Below, piece by piece: positions 1 to 7,338 of a stretch of 41,137 bases of DNA (the first letter of the stretch is position 1; every line of letters begins with the position of its first letter). The position numbers and the translations under genes are program-made. Location: NCBI GenBank assembly GCA_944324185.1, contig CALUVI010000015.1:1-41137 (forward strand), in the 5' to 3' direction. The DNA is from Candidatus Gastranaerophilales bacterium. GTDB taxonomy: Bacteria; Cyanobacteriota; Vampirovibrionia; Gastranaerophilales; Gastranaerophilaceae. The notes below the pieces were generated by a model. That model searched no databases. It had not been told where the DNA came from and saw nothing but the letters and a program-made list of their open reading frames with translations.

Positions 1-63
1 ACACAAAAAAGATTAAAAGTATAGATTATGCGCGTGATAGCTGCTAATTCATACACATTCAGC

Positions 64-125
64 AGTAGTGTGGAGCTTGCTCCACATATTTATATCATAT
101 TTTGTGGAGCAAGCTCCACACTACT
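64..125. repeat. REP pair (family A), left of the RAYT gene
   Basis: Two 23-bp copies of a palindromic repeat (64-86 and 103-125) face each other in opposite orientation, 16 bp apart. Each has the core GTGGAGCTTGCTCCAC with an AGTAG flank. The same unit recurs at 719-780, 10326-10348, 10467-10489, 20716-20738, 40001-40022 and 40331-40353. An inverted REP pair beside a RAYT transposase is the arrangement known from bacterial REPtrons. Confidence 0.9.
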
Positions 126-189
126 GGTTTAAGTTGTTCAGGTTTATGTATCCTTGTTTTATAGATAGTATTTTGCTAGTATTAATTTC

Positions 190-717
190 ATGAATCATTA
201 TAGAAGATATTATAATTCTGATTTTGGCAAAATAGTCTTTATTACAATTGTAACTTACGATCGCATTTCCGTATTAACAGAAAATATTGATTTAATTCGC
301 GAGGCTTTTAAAAGCGTAAAATATGAGTTTAAAATTATTGCAGGATGTGTACTAAAAGACCATATTCATATTCTTATTGAACCTGTAAATATGAGTGACA
401 TTCCTTATATTGTAAGTTTTTTTAAGCAATATGTCTCTAAAAATATTGCTAATCCGCCGCTTCAAAATGATTTACAACGGAGGCGTAATGAAAAAGGGTT
501 ATGGCAAAGAAGGTATTACGACCATATAATAAGAAATGAAAAAGATTTTAATAAACACTTGGATTATATACATTATAATCCAATGAAGCATTATAATATT
601 GCACCCAAAAACTGGAAATATTCTTCTTTTAAAAAATTTGTGCAACTTGGTTTTTATGATGAAAACTGGTGTAATTTTGATGATTTTAATAATATCTCAG
701 AAATGAATTTAGAATAG
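190..717 (+). CDS. REP-associated tyrosine transposase (RAYT, Y1/IS200-like)
   Basis: A 175-residue Y1_Tnp-type protein. The HUH motif is His-Ile-His at residues 58-60, preceded by the usual KD and followed by ILIEP. The C-terminal part has the RAYT signature WQRRYYDHIIR (105-115) and DYIHYNPMKH (125-134), which supplies candidate catalytic tyrosines (Y110, Y126 or Y129). RAYTs nick single-stranded REP hairpins and are thought to spread them within one genome. The gene lies between two inverted REP pairs and its stop codon is 1 bp from the right pair, so gene and repeats form one unit. No ribosome binding site stands out. Family assignment is firm; activity is inferred. Confidence 0.92.
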   Translation: MNHYRRYYNSDFGKIVFITIVTYDRISVLTENIDLIREAFKSVKYEFKIIAGCVLKDHIHILIEPVNMSDIPYIVSFFKQYVSKNIANPPLQNDLQRRRNEKGLWQRRYYDHIIRNEKDFNKHLDYIHYNPMKHYNIAPKNWKYSSFKKFVQLGFYDENWCNFDDFNNISEMNLE

Positions 718-718
718 C

Positions 719-780
719 AGTAGTGTGGAGCTTGCTCCACAATTTTTGAAACATTTATGCGGAGCAAGCTCCACACTACT
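719..780. repeat. REP pair (family A), right of the RAYT gene, at the queA 3' end
   Basis: Second inverted pair of the 23-bp REP (719-741 and 758-780). It separates the convergent RAYT and queA genes and ends 3 bp from the queA stop codon. The two palindromes, and the longer stem formed by the whole pair, could also end or stabilise both transcripts. Confidence 0.88.
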
Positions 781-783
781 TTA

Positions 784-1827
784 CTAGTTAATAAACATAC
801 AGTCACCGTAACTGTAAAAACGGTATTTTCCCTTTATTGCTTCTTCGTACGCTTCAAAAATAAAGTCTTTTCCCGCTAAAGCACTAACAAGCATAAGAAG
901 CGTTGATTTCGGCAGGTGGAAATTAGTAATCAGTTTATCTATAACTTTAAATTCATAAGGGGGATAAATGAATAATTCAGAAGCTCCGCGGCAGGCTTTT
1001 ATTTCTCCAAACATTTTGTAAGCGCTCTCTAATGTTCTGACGGTTGTTGTCCCGACTGCAACAAGTTTTTTGCCTTCCGCTTTGGCTCTGTTAATCAAAT
1101 TGGCAGTCTCTTCTTTGATTTCAAAAGTTTCTGAATCCATGTGATGTTCAAGAATATTATCACACTTGACCGGTCTGAATGTTCCTATTCCGACGTTCAA
1201 AGTTACATATCCGATTTCAACGCCTTTATCTGAAAGCTTCTTCAAAATATCCTGAGTAAAGTGTAATCCTGCTGTAGGAGCAGCTACAGAGCCTTCTTTT
1301 TTTGCATAAACCGTCTGATATCTTTCAAAATCCAGTTTCTTAAGCTCTTCATTTGACATTTTTCTTTCGATGTATGGCGGAAGCGGAATATTTCCGACCT
1401 TATGTAAAATCTCAAAAATATCTCCTTCATAAACCATCTGCACAAGCCATTTCCCGTCATCAGGCAAAGGCATTTGAACTATGCAGGATAATTCATCTGA
1501 AATTTTTATCTCTGTACCGACCCTTACACGCTTTGAAGGTCTTATCAAAACTTCCCAGGTTTTATTCTCTCTTTCTTTAAGCAAGAAAACTTCTATTTTT
1601 GCTCCGGTATCTTTGTAGCCGTACAATCTTGCCGGAATAACTTTTGTATCGTTAAGAATCAGAATGTGATTTTCGTCCAGCAGGTCAACAATGTCATAAA
1701 AATGTTTGTTCAGAATCTCGTGTTTATCACGGTTAAGAACCATCATGCGAGAGTTTTCGCGCTTATCACTCGGACGCTGTGCTATTAATTCTTCCGGTAA
1801 TTCATAATCAAATTCTGATAGTAACAT
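784..1827 (-). CDS. queA: tRNA preQ1(34) S-adenosylmethionine ribosyltransferase-isomerase QueA
   Basis: A 347-residue protein of normal QueA length. It transfers and isomerises the ribosyl part of S-adenosylmethionine onto 7-aminomethyl-7-deazaguanine at the wobble base of tRNA, giving epoxyqueuosine. Family motifs are visible: N-terminal FDYELPEELIAQRP, LNDTKVIPARL, the APTAGLHFT block near residue 184 and GTTTVRTLES near 259. The ATG follows an AGAGG ribosome binding site. It stands alone on the minus strand, divergent from the 1912 gene and convergent with the RAYT gene. No other queuosine gene is in the window. Confidence 0.97.
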   Translation of the reverse strand: MLLSEFDYELPEELIAQRPSDKRENSRMMVLNRDKHEILNKHFYDIVDLLDENHILILNDTKVIPARLYGYKDTGAKIEVFLLKERENKTWEVLIRPSKRVRVGTEIKISDELSCIVQMPLPDDGKWLVQMVYEGDIFEILHKVGNIPLPPYIERKMSNEELKKLDFERYQTVYAKKEGSVAAPTAGLHFTQDILKKLSDKGVEIGYVTLNVGIGTFRPVKCDNILEHHMDSETFEIKEETANLINRAKAEGKKLVAVGTTTVRTLESAYKMFGEIKACRGASELFIYPPYEFKVIDKLITNFHLPKSTLLMLVSALAGKDFIFEAYEEAIKGKYRFYSYGDCMFIN

Positions 1828-1870
1828 TTTATAAACCTCTTTTTAATACTAACATAAAAATACTTTAAGT

Positions 1871-1899
1871 TTGCCAAAAAAGTCTACTTCTTTTATAAT
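1871..1899 (+). promoter_or_regulatory. sigma70-type promoter of the 1912 gene, very short leader
   Basis: TTGCCA at 1871-1876, a 17-bp spacer and a perfect TATAAT at 1894-1899. A start site about 7 bp downstream leaves a leader of only 5-7 nt before the ATG at 1912, and no Shine-Dalgarno sequence is present. Confidence 0.6.
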
Positions 1900-1911
1900 A
1901 TACCTTAAATT

Positions 1912-2307
1912 ATGGATGAAATATCAGCGCTAATAGAAAAATATAACTTTGACAAGCAGTTTCCGAAACTTGTTAATAAAATAAGAAACAAAACAGTTGT
2001 TGTCTATGGAACAGGACTGCTTTTCAGAAAACTTACAGAAACTTATGATTTTTCAGGTTTAAATATTATAGGAGTTTCGGACCTGAAATATAAACCCGAA
2101 GATGAAGGAAAGAAAGATTTTGGATATACAATAATTCCCGTGACAAAAATAAAAGAATATAATCCGGATTATGTATTAATATCCGCTTTAAAATTTTTGA
2201 AAATTATAGATAATTTTACCAATAATTTGTTTAAAGGAACTGATATTAAGGTTTTACCGTTAATGGATAAGCCTTTATTGACTTTGTTTAAAGAGTTATT
2301 AATATGA
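1912..2307 (+). CDS. Rossmann-like nucleotide-binding protein, glycan-pathway partner
   Basis: A 131-residue cytoplasmic protein without membrane segments. Residues 27-40 (TVVVYGTGLLFRKL) form a beta strand with a GTG glycine turn, typical of the first unit of a Rossmann or CoA-binding-like fold. A second strand, NIIGVSDLK, ends in an acidic residue as in nucleotide-binding folds. Such small domains often accompany sugar-nucleotide and glycosyltransferase genes. The stop overlaps the next start (ATGA at 2304-2307), so the two genes are translationally coupled. The substrate is unknown. Confidence 0.7.
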   Translation: MDEISALIEKYNFDKQFPKLVNKIRNKTVVVYGTGLLFRKLTETYDFSGLNIIGVSDLKYKPEDEGKKDFGYTIIPVTKIKEYNPDYVLISALKFLKIIDNFTNNLFKGTDIKVLPLMDKPLLTLFKELLI

Positions 2308-3587
2308 TGGATAATAAATATAATTTTAAATATATTGACAACTGTCTTTTGTCAGAATATGAAATGGCTTTAAATATTAACTATTACAGAAATCATTCAT
2401 TAAAACTTTTTGAAAGAGAAAATGCATTTGTGCTGCCTGTGGTGAGAAAGAGAGGAATGGTTTTTGAAGGCGGAATTTGTGATTCTTGCGGAAATATTTT
2501 TGATGAATCCAGATTTTATCCTGACAGATTGATGAATCCGTATAAATTTGACCCCGAAAAAGCTGTATGTAACAATGATACAGTTGTTTATGCAGGTATG
2601 TTCTGGTCTCACTGGGGACATTTTTTGATAGAGCAAATCTCGCGTTTATATTATTTTCTGGATGAAAAGTATCCCGGAATTCCTATTATATATACAGCGA
2701 CAGAGCCTCTGTCTGGAAATTATCTCCGATTATTTGAACTTATTGGTATTGATACGGCAAGATTGGTATATGTGAATAAACTGACCCGTTTTAAAAAAGT
2801 TTATATTCCGGAAGTTTCTACAGTTGCAAAAACATACTTTACATCAGAATTTACCCGAGTCTTTGATTTTTTGAAATCCCGAATAGCATCCCCAAAAAAG
2901 AATTATGACAGGGTATTTTATTCTACATATAAATTGAGAAAAAACACAAAAAAAGATATGGGGCAAATACAGGAGATAGAAGATTTTTTTGCATTGAACG
3001 GGTATAAAATTGTTGCTCCGGAAACTTTAACACTGGATGAACAAATCGCTATGTTGAAATACTGCAAAGATTTTGCAGCTGTAGCAGGCACATTGCCGCA
3101 TAATCTTTTGTTTGCATCTCAAAATGTAAATGCTGTTGTATTAAATAAAACTTATAAAATGAATCCTTATCAGCAGCTTATTAATCAGGCAGCCGGTATT
3201 TATCCGGTATATATTGATACGCATTTGTCATTTTTACCTGTTCATCTTGGATACGGACCATTTTTCTTTTACTTCTCGGATAATTTAAAAAAATATGCTG
3301 CCGACAATAATATGCAAATTTCCGGAGAAAACAAGCCGGAAAAAGATTATTTGATAAAATTTTTAGATGTCTATATAAAAAATTTAAAATTTTCTTATCC
3401 TGTGCCCGAAGTTACCGGAGAAGAAAAGAAAATTTTGAAAATATACGGAGAACATCTGCAACATTTATTTCCAGATATGAAAACAAAATACCGCCGGTTA
3501 TTACGTACATTGCGGCTAATGAATATTATCAATATTATCAGAATAATCAGAACGATAATAGAATATAAAATCCATAAAAATTTCTGA
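2304..3587 (+). CDS. GT61-family glycosyltransferase (DUF563, capsular polysaccharide type)
   Basis: A 427-residue protein resembling GT61 (DUF563) glycosyltransferases. Recognisable blocks are VVYAGMFWSHWGHFLIEQISR near residue 95, where the family has its N/W-x-x-H-F motif, a central RVFYSTYKLRKN block corresponding to the SR...R segment, and EQIAMLKYCKDFAAVAGTLPHNLLFA near 250-275, matching the ls..EQi.l...a..i.g.hGa.l.n motif. It is probably a cytoplasmic enzyme adding a sugar to a surface glycan. The acceptor cannot be told. It is coupled to the upstream Rossmann-like gene and converges with yidC, with only 5 bp between stops. Confidence 0.8.
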   Translation: MMDNKYNFKYIDNCLLSEYEMALNINYYRNHSLKLFERENAFVLPVVRKRGMVFEGGICDSCGNIFDESRFYPDRLMNPYKFDPEKAVCNNDTVVYAGMFWSHWGHFLIEQISRLYYFLDEKYPGIPIIYTATEPLSGNYLRLFELIGIDTARLVYVNKLTRFKKVYIPEVSTVAKTYFTSEFTRVFDFLKSRIASPKKNYDRVFYSTYKLRKNTKKDMGQIQEIEDFFALNGYKIVAPETLTLDEQIAMLKYCKDFAAVAGTLPHNLLFASQNVNAVVLNKTYKMNPYQQLINQAAGIYPVYIDTHLSFLPVHLGYGPFFFYFSDNLKKYAADNNMQISGENKPEKDYLIKFLDVYIKNLKFSYPVPEVTGEEKKILKIYGEHLQHLFPDMKTKYRRLLRTLRLMNIINIIRIIRTIIEYKIHKNF

Positions 3588-3592
3588 AGATT

Positions 3593-4675
3593 TTATTTTT
3601 CTTTTATTTGTTTAGCGTTAGCTAAGTCAACATCATCAACTTTTGCTTCTTTTTTTCTGTCCTCTTCTTCAAGCTGCTTGTTTATAATAACAGTCTGTAT
3701 AACCTGAAATACGTTGCTTGAAATTAAATAGAGAAGCACACCGGCAGGTATCGGAATGATAACAAAAGTGAATGTAAGCATTATTGGCATAAATGTGTTC
3801 ATGGATTTTTGCATCTGCTGCTGGGCAGGATCCTGCGGAACATTCTTATTCATTGCCATCATTGCTCTTTGTGAAAATACCATTGTTACCGCAAACAGAG
3901 CAATCAAAAGCAATACATCATAATGGAATGCCTGTTTTACTTCTTTTGTCGGGATTGAACTTATTAAAATGCCGTCTTTTCTTACGAAAGTCATTTTTTC
4001 AGATTCTTTTGTCTGAATATCTGTTACGTCAATTTCAGCTTTTTCAATCTGGTCAAGCTGGCTGAATTTGAGATTCAAATTATCGAGACTGATTTTGAAA
4101 TCAGCAGGTTCGCCGGGCATTAACTCACCCTGAACTTCTACAGCTTTATTTGGTTTTTCGATTTTTACGTTTTCTAAAGGTTCGTCAACTCCTTTTAAAT
4201 AAACTTTAGCGGTTTTGCCGGTCATAAAAGTATCATATTTTGAAACCCCGAGAGTTCCGTCATGAGAGACTCCGGCAGAAGTTTTAAGAGTTGCATCAAG
4301 TCTTTTTATGAATAAAAATTGTGAGTCGCCTGCCATCTGAATAAATTGCGGGCTCATAAGTGTTGAATATAACAAAATAAAAATAGGCATTTGAATTAAC
4401 AGAGGAAAGCAGCCTGCCATCGGGTTGAACTTATGTTCTTTATAGAATTCCATCATTTTTTGCTGCATCATCTGCGGATTGCTTTTATAGCGTTCCTGAA
4501 TTGCTTTCATTTTTGGCTGGAGCATTTGCATTGTGCGCATAGAACGCTGCTGCGAAAGACCTAAAGGCCACATAAAAGCTCTTACAATAACTGTAAGTAA
4601 TATAATTCCTATACCGTAACTTCCTGCAATAGAAAGCATTTTTAAGACTTTGATAGTTAGTGTTGTAAAATCCAT
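3593..4675 (-). CDS. yidC: membrane protein insertase YidC/Oxa1, cyanobacterial-type
   Basis: A 360-residue insertase helping membrane proteins fold and insert. I place the start at the ATG at 4675, 9-10 bp downstream of AGGGAAGAG; a longer frame would begin at a TTG at 4705 without a better site. Membrane segment 1 (14-35) carries the conserved groove arginine R32 (VRAFMWPL). The basic QQRSMRTMQMLQPKMKAIQ loop and FPLLIQMPIFILLYSTL follow. About 130 mostly polar residues then precede the last helices. E. coli YidC instead has its large domain after helix 1; the position here matches cyanobacterial YidC. The usual rpmH-rnpA neighbours are absent. Confidence 0.95.
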   Translation of the reverse strand: MDFTTLTIKVLKMLSIAGSYGIGIILLTVIVRAFMWPLGLSQQRSMRTMQMLQPKMKAIQERYKSNPQMMQQKMMEFYKEHKFNPMAGCFPLLIQMPIFILLYSTLMSPQFIQMAGDSQFLFIKRLDATLKTSAGVSHDGTLGVSKYDTFMTGKTAKVYLKGVDEPLENVKIEKPNKAVEVQGELMPGEPADFKISLDNLNLKFSQLDQIEKAEIDVTDIQTKESEKMTFVRKDGILISSIPTKEVKQAFHYDVLLLIALFAVTMVFSQRAMMAMNKNVPQDPAQQQMQKSMNTFMPIMLTFTFVIIPIPAGVLLYLISSNVFQVIQTVIINKQLEEEDRKKEAKVDDVDLANAKQIKEK

Positions 4676-4706
4676 ATTCTCTTCCCTAAGTTGTGCTAGT
4701 TTCAAA

Positions 4707-4726
4707 AAGTGTACAAAAGTACACTT
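4707..4726. promoter_or_regulatory. inverted repeat upstream of yidC
   Basis: AAGTGTAC and GTACACTT form a perfect 8-bp inverted repeat around AAAA, 32 bp upstream of the chosen yidC start. It could be an operator or a small leader hairpin; no T-run follows on the yidC strand. Confidence 0.4.
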
Positions 4727-4859
4727 CTTAAGATACTTGAAATATGGTTTAATGTCAAATTAGTCGAGAAAAATGTTTCTGTTACTTAGGAGACGAAAAA
4801 ATAAATAGATCGTGTTTACCTGCTTTGATCTCATGCCTGTTTTAAAATGCCAGCTATTG

Positions 4860-4875
4860 TCGGGCTGAAGCCCGA
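4860..4875. repeat. short REP-like hairpin, family B
   Basis: TCGGGCT and AGCCCGA form a perfect 7-bp stem with a 2-base loop, followed by TAATAAC. Near copies occur at 40297-40310 and, degenerate, beside the family A REPs at about 10505 and 20690. The rest of 4727-4908 shows nothing recognisable. Confidence 0.6.
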
Positions 4876-4908
4876 TAATAACCCTAAAAGTAAGCCAAGC
4901 CTCTCACA

Positions 4909-4944
4909 TTACTCCACTTCATTTTTATTAGTATTAGAATTTGC
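4909..4944 (-). pseudogene. duplicated remnant of the fliN 3' end
   Basis: Read on the minus strand, this stretch encodes NSNTNKNEVE and a TAA, matching the fliN C-terminus SNTNKNEET. It lies in the same frame as fliN, downstream of the fliN TAG and two further in-frame stops. It looks like debris of a local duplication or of a longer ancestral C-terminus. Confidence 0.55.
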
Positions 4945-4998
4945 AGGATATGGTACATCTTTGATTTACCGCATCTAATGCATCTGAATACCATGTCT

Positions 4999-5496
4999 CT
5001 ATGTCTCTTCGTTTTTATTGGTATTGGATAGAGTATTTAATCTTCTTGCAGGGTCTGTGATGTGGGTAATCCTTAATCCAAAGTTGTCTTCAATAACTAC
5101 AACTTCTCCGTATGCAATTAGTTTTCCGTTTGCGTACAATTCTACTGGCTCACCCGCTGCTTTATTCAATGTTACAATTGAACCTTTTGTTAATTCCAGA
5201 ACTTTTTTAATAGGAAGTTCCGTCTTACCAAGTTCTACCGTAAGCTGCAATTTGACATCCAGAAGAATATTTAAATTCTGGTTCGGAGGTCCCTGAACCT
5301 GATCTAAATCTTCAAAAGAAGCAAATTGAACCGGTTGGACAGTAACAGTTTTGTCTTCGCTATTCGGCTCTTCCTCTTTTTCGTCAGAAGTCAATGCCGG
5401 CTCTGAGGGTGCAGCGTCATTAATGTCATCTCCGGCATCAATATCCATATTATCGTTGTCGTTATTTGTCCCTTTTATATCGTCGTCATCCAGCAT
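4999..5496 (-). CDS. fliN: flagellar motor switch protein FliN
   Basis: A 165-residue FliN. The C-terminal SpoA/surface-presentation domain spans about residues 73-148, with the FliN hallmarks LLDVKLQLTVELGKT, VLELTKGSIVTLNKAAGEPVELYANGKLIAYGEVV and FGLRITHI. It forms the lower C-ring on which motor torque and switching act. The first 65 residues are very acidic (runs of D, E and N) and disordered-looking, longer than in minimal FliN. The ATG follows AGAGAGG, which overlaps the fliM stop region; only 12 bp separate the genes, so they are cotranscribed. Confidence 0.95.
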   Translation of the reverse strand: MLDDDDIKGTNNDNDNMDIDAGDDINDAAPSEPALTSDEKEEEPNSEDKTVTVQPVQFASFEDLDQVQGPPNQNLNILLDVKLQLTVELGKTELPIKKVLELTKGSIVTLNKAAGEPVELYANGKLIAYGEVVVIEDNFGLRITHITDPARRLNTLSNTNKNEET

Positions 5497-5508
5497 TATA
5501 AACCTCTC

Positions 5509-6489
5509 TTAAAAATAGTTGCGCAGCAATTCATGCATTTCATCATACACATCTGTTATTTTAACACAAATTTTATCTTTCATAGTCCCGGGGCGTGCAA
5601 AGAATTTTTTCTCGCCGTTAACTTTAACTATCAAATCATCCTGTACTTTGTTATCAAGTTTTATTATATCGCCTTCCGTAAGCTGCAGAAAATCATCCAG
5701 AGTGATGCTGCATTGCCCGAATTGAACTCTTAAATCAACATTAGAAGTATTGATTTTAGAAATCATTTTCATTCTCTCATCATTAGAAGCAACAAGACCT
5801 TTTGTCTGGAAAATATGCTGGGTGCTTAAATGACCCAAAACTGTTTCCAGAACCGGATAAGGGAAGCATAAGCTGAAAAGACCGAAGTGTTTGCCTGAAA
5901 TTTGAACCTCAAAAGTCAGAAGTGCAACAATTTCCCCTGCTGTTGCCACCTGAATTGATTGATAATTGTCATCAAGGCTTATGAACTTACCCGAAACCGG
6001 AATAATTGCATTCCAGGAATCTTCCAATGATTTTATTATTATATTAATAACTTTTTTTGCAAGAGCCTTTTCAATATCCGTCAGCTCTCGGGTTTGTGCT
6101 TCAATATTCCCGACACCTCCGAGCATTCTGTTAACAATGCAGGATATAACTTCAAAACTTATTCCGAGCAGTATTTGACCTGACAACGGTTCAAATTCAA
6201 AGACGCCGACGCTTATAGGAGACGGCATAGAACGGACAAATTCTTCATAAGTGAGCTGGTCAACAGATACAATTTCGATTTCAACTCTCATACGCAAATA
6301 ACCGCTAAGAACAAGAGAAATCGCTTTAGAAAATTCTCTGTGTATGTCTCTTAAGGCGCGCAAATTATCCTTTGAAAATTTATCCGGTCTTCTGAAATTA
6401 TAGAGCTTATAACTCTTGTGTTCCGAATCGGAAAAATCTTCATCAAAAAAATCCGTTTCTGATATGTTTTTATTAACACTCTTTGCCAT
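5509..6489 (-). CDS. fliM: flagellar motor switch protein FliM
   Basis: A 326-residue FliM. The middle CheC-like domain (about 45-225) carries the NRMLGGVGN block near residue 120, equivalent to the GGxG motif that contacts FliG, and the C-terminal SpoA domain (about 245-318) pairs with FliN. It builds the C-ring and in other bacteria binds CheY-P through an N-terminal LSQxEIDALL peptide. That peptide is not visible here: the N-terminus reads KNISETDFFDEDF, so switching input may differ. It lies between fliL and fliN in one minus-strand operon. Confidence 0.95.
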   Translation of the reverse strand: MAKSVNKNISETDFFDEDFSDSEHKSYKLYNFRRPDKFSKDNLRALRDIHREFSKAISLVLSGYLRMRVEIEIVSVDQLTYEEFVRSMPSPISVGVFEFEPLSGQILLGISFEVISCIVNRMLGGVGNIEAQTRELTDIEKALAKKVINIIIKSLEDSWNAIIPVSGKFISLDDNYQSIQVATAGEIVALLTFEVQISGKHFGLFSLCFPYPVLETVLGHLSTQHIFQTKGLVASNDERMKMISKINTSNVDLRVQFGQCSITLDDFLQLTEGDIIKLDNKVQDDLIVKVNGEKKFFARPGTMKDKICVKITDVYDEMHELLRNYF

Positions 6490-6532
6490 TTTACTTTTTA
6501 TAATCCTTTATCCCTTGTTTACTCCTTTAGTC

Positions 6533-7135
6533 TTACTGGATAATGAATTGCCCGAAGCTTACTCTCAGGACCTCTCTTTCGCCGCCGAGAATAGAATTAA
6601 TATCATTTGTAATCTGCTCTTTTGCAAGTTCTTTTCCTGCTGCAGTTGCAAGTTCTGTAGAAGTCTTGCTTGAAAGATTTGTAATAACCGCATCACGAAT
6701 TGCAGGTTTATACTGATTCATTTCTTTTTGTATAGCCTCCATCGGATCTACAGGAGCAGGAGCTGCTCCATGCCCGCCGTGTCCGCCGCTTTTTTCCTCT
6801 TCAACTACAGGGAAATCAGTGTCTTTTTTTGTAACTTCTATTGCAACATTAACTTTTAAATATTTTTTCTGGCTTTCATCGCATAGGTTCAGGATAAAGT
6901 CTCCCAGGTCAACAATGATCCCTCTCTGAATTTCATCTTCACTTCCGCCGTCATCTGCAAGCTCTTCCTGAGAAGTGTTTATTGTGTTGAGCTTCTGGGT
7001 AATCAAATTTTCCATAACAACATAATTGACGCCAGCAAAAACTACAAACATAATAACAATAGAAGCAATTGTCATTATTAAAAATTTGGTTATATCCTGC
7101 TGCTTATTATCTCCTGCCTTATCGTTTTCAGCCAT
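6533..7135 (-). CDS. fliL: flagellar basal body-associated protein FliL
   Basis: A 200-residue single-pass inner membrane protein: short polar N-terminus, membrane helix at about 17-40, then a periplasmic stomatin-like FliL domain beginning at IIVDLGDFILNL, where LGDFILNL is the usual start. FliL surrounds the stators and supports torque. An unusual His/Gly/Pro/Ala-rich insertion (GGHGGHGAAPAPV, about 117-129) interrupts the domain. The C-terminus, VLRVSFGQFIIQ, is the typical FliL ending. The ATG follows GCGGAGAA. First gene of fliL-fliM-fliN. Confidence 0.93.
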   Translation of the reverse strand: MAENDKAGDNKQQDITKFLIMTIASIVIMFVVFAGVNYVVMENLITQKLNTINTSQEELADDGGSEDEIQRGIIVDLGDFILNLCDESQKKYLKVNVAIEVTKKDTDFPVVEEEKSGGHGGHGAAPAPVDPMEAIQKEMNQYKPAIRDAVITNLSSKTSTELATAAGKELAKEQITNDINSILGGEREVLRVSFGQFIIQ

Positions 7136-7303
7136 ACTATTCTCCGCTCTTACCTGTTTTAGTATTATTATACTGCTCTGATACTCTTATTAACACCATT
7201 ATTTGATGTATTTATTCTTCCCCGAATACGATTAGTAAATTTGTTTAACGCAATTCTATTATACCAGAATATAATGTTTTTGTCAGCGTACGATAAAGTC
7301 TGG

Positions 7304-7332
7304 TTGCTTATAGTTGTATATCTATATATAAT
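7304..7332 (+). promoter_or_regulatory. leaderless-type promoter of the histidine kinase gene
   Basis: TTGCTT at 7304-7309, a 17-bp spacer and TATAAT at 7327-7332. Only 6 bp separate the -10 box from the ATG at 7339, so the expected transcription start coincides with the start codon. No Shine-Dalgarno sequence is present. Confidence 0.6.
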
Positions 7333-7338
7333 ATTGTT

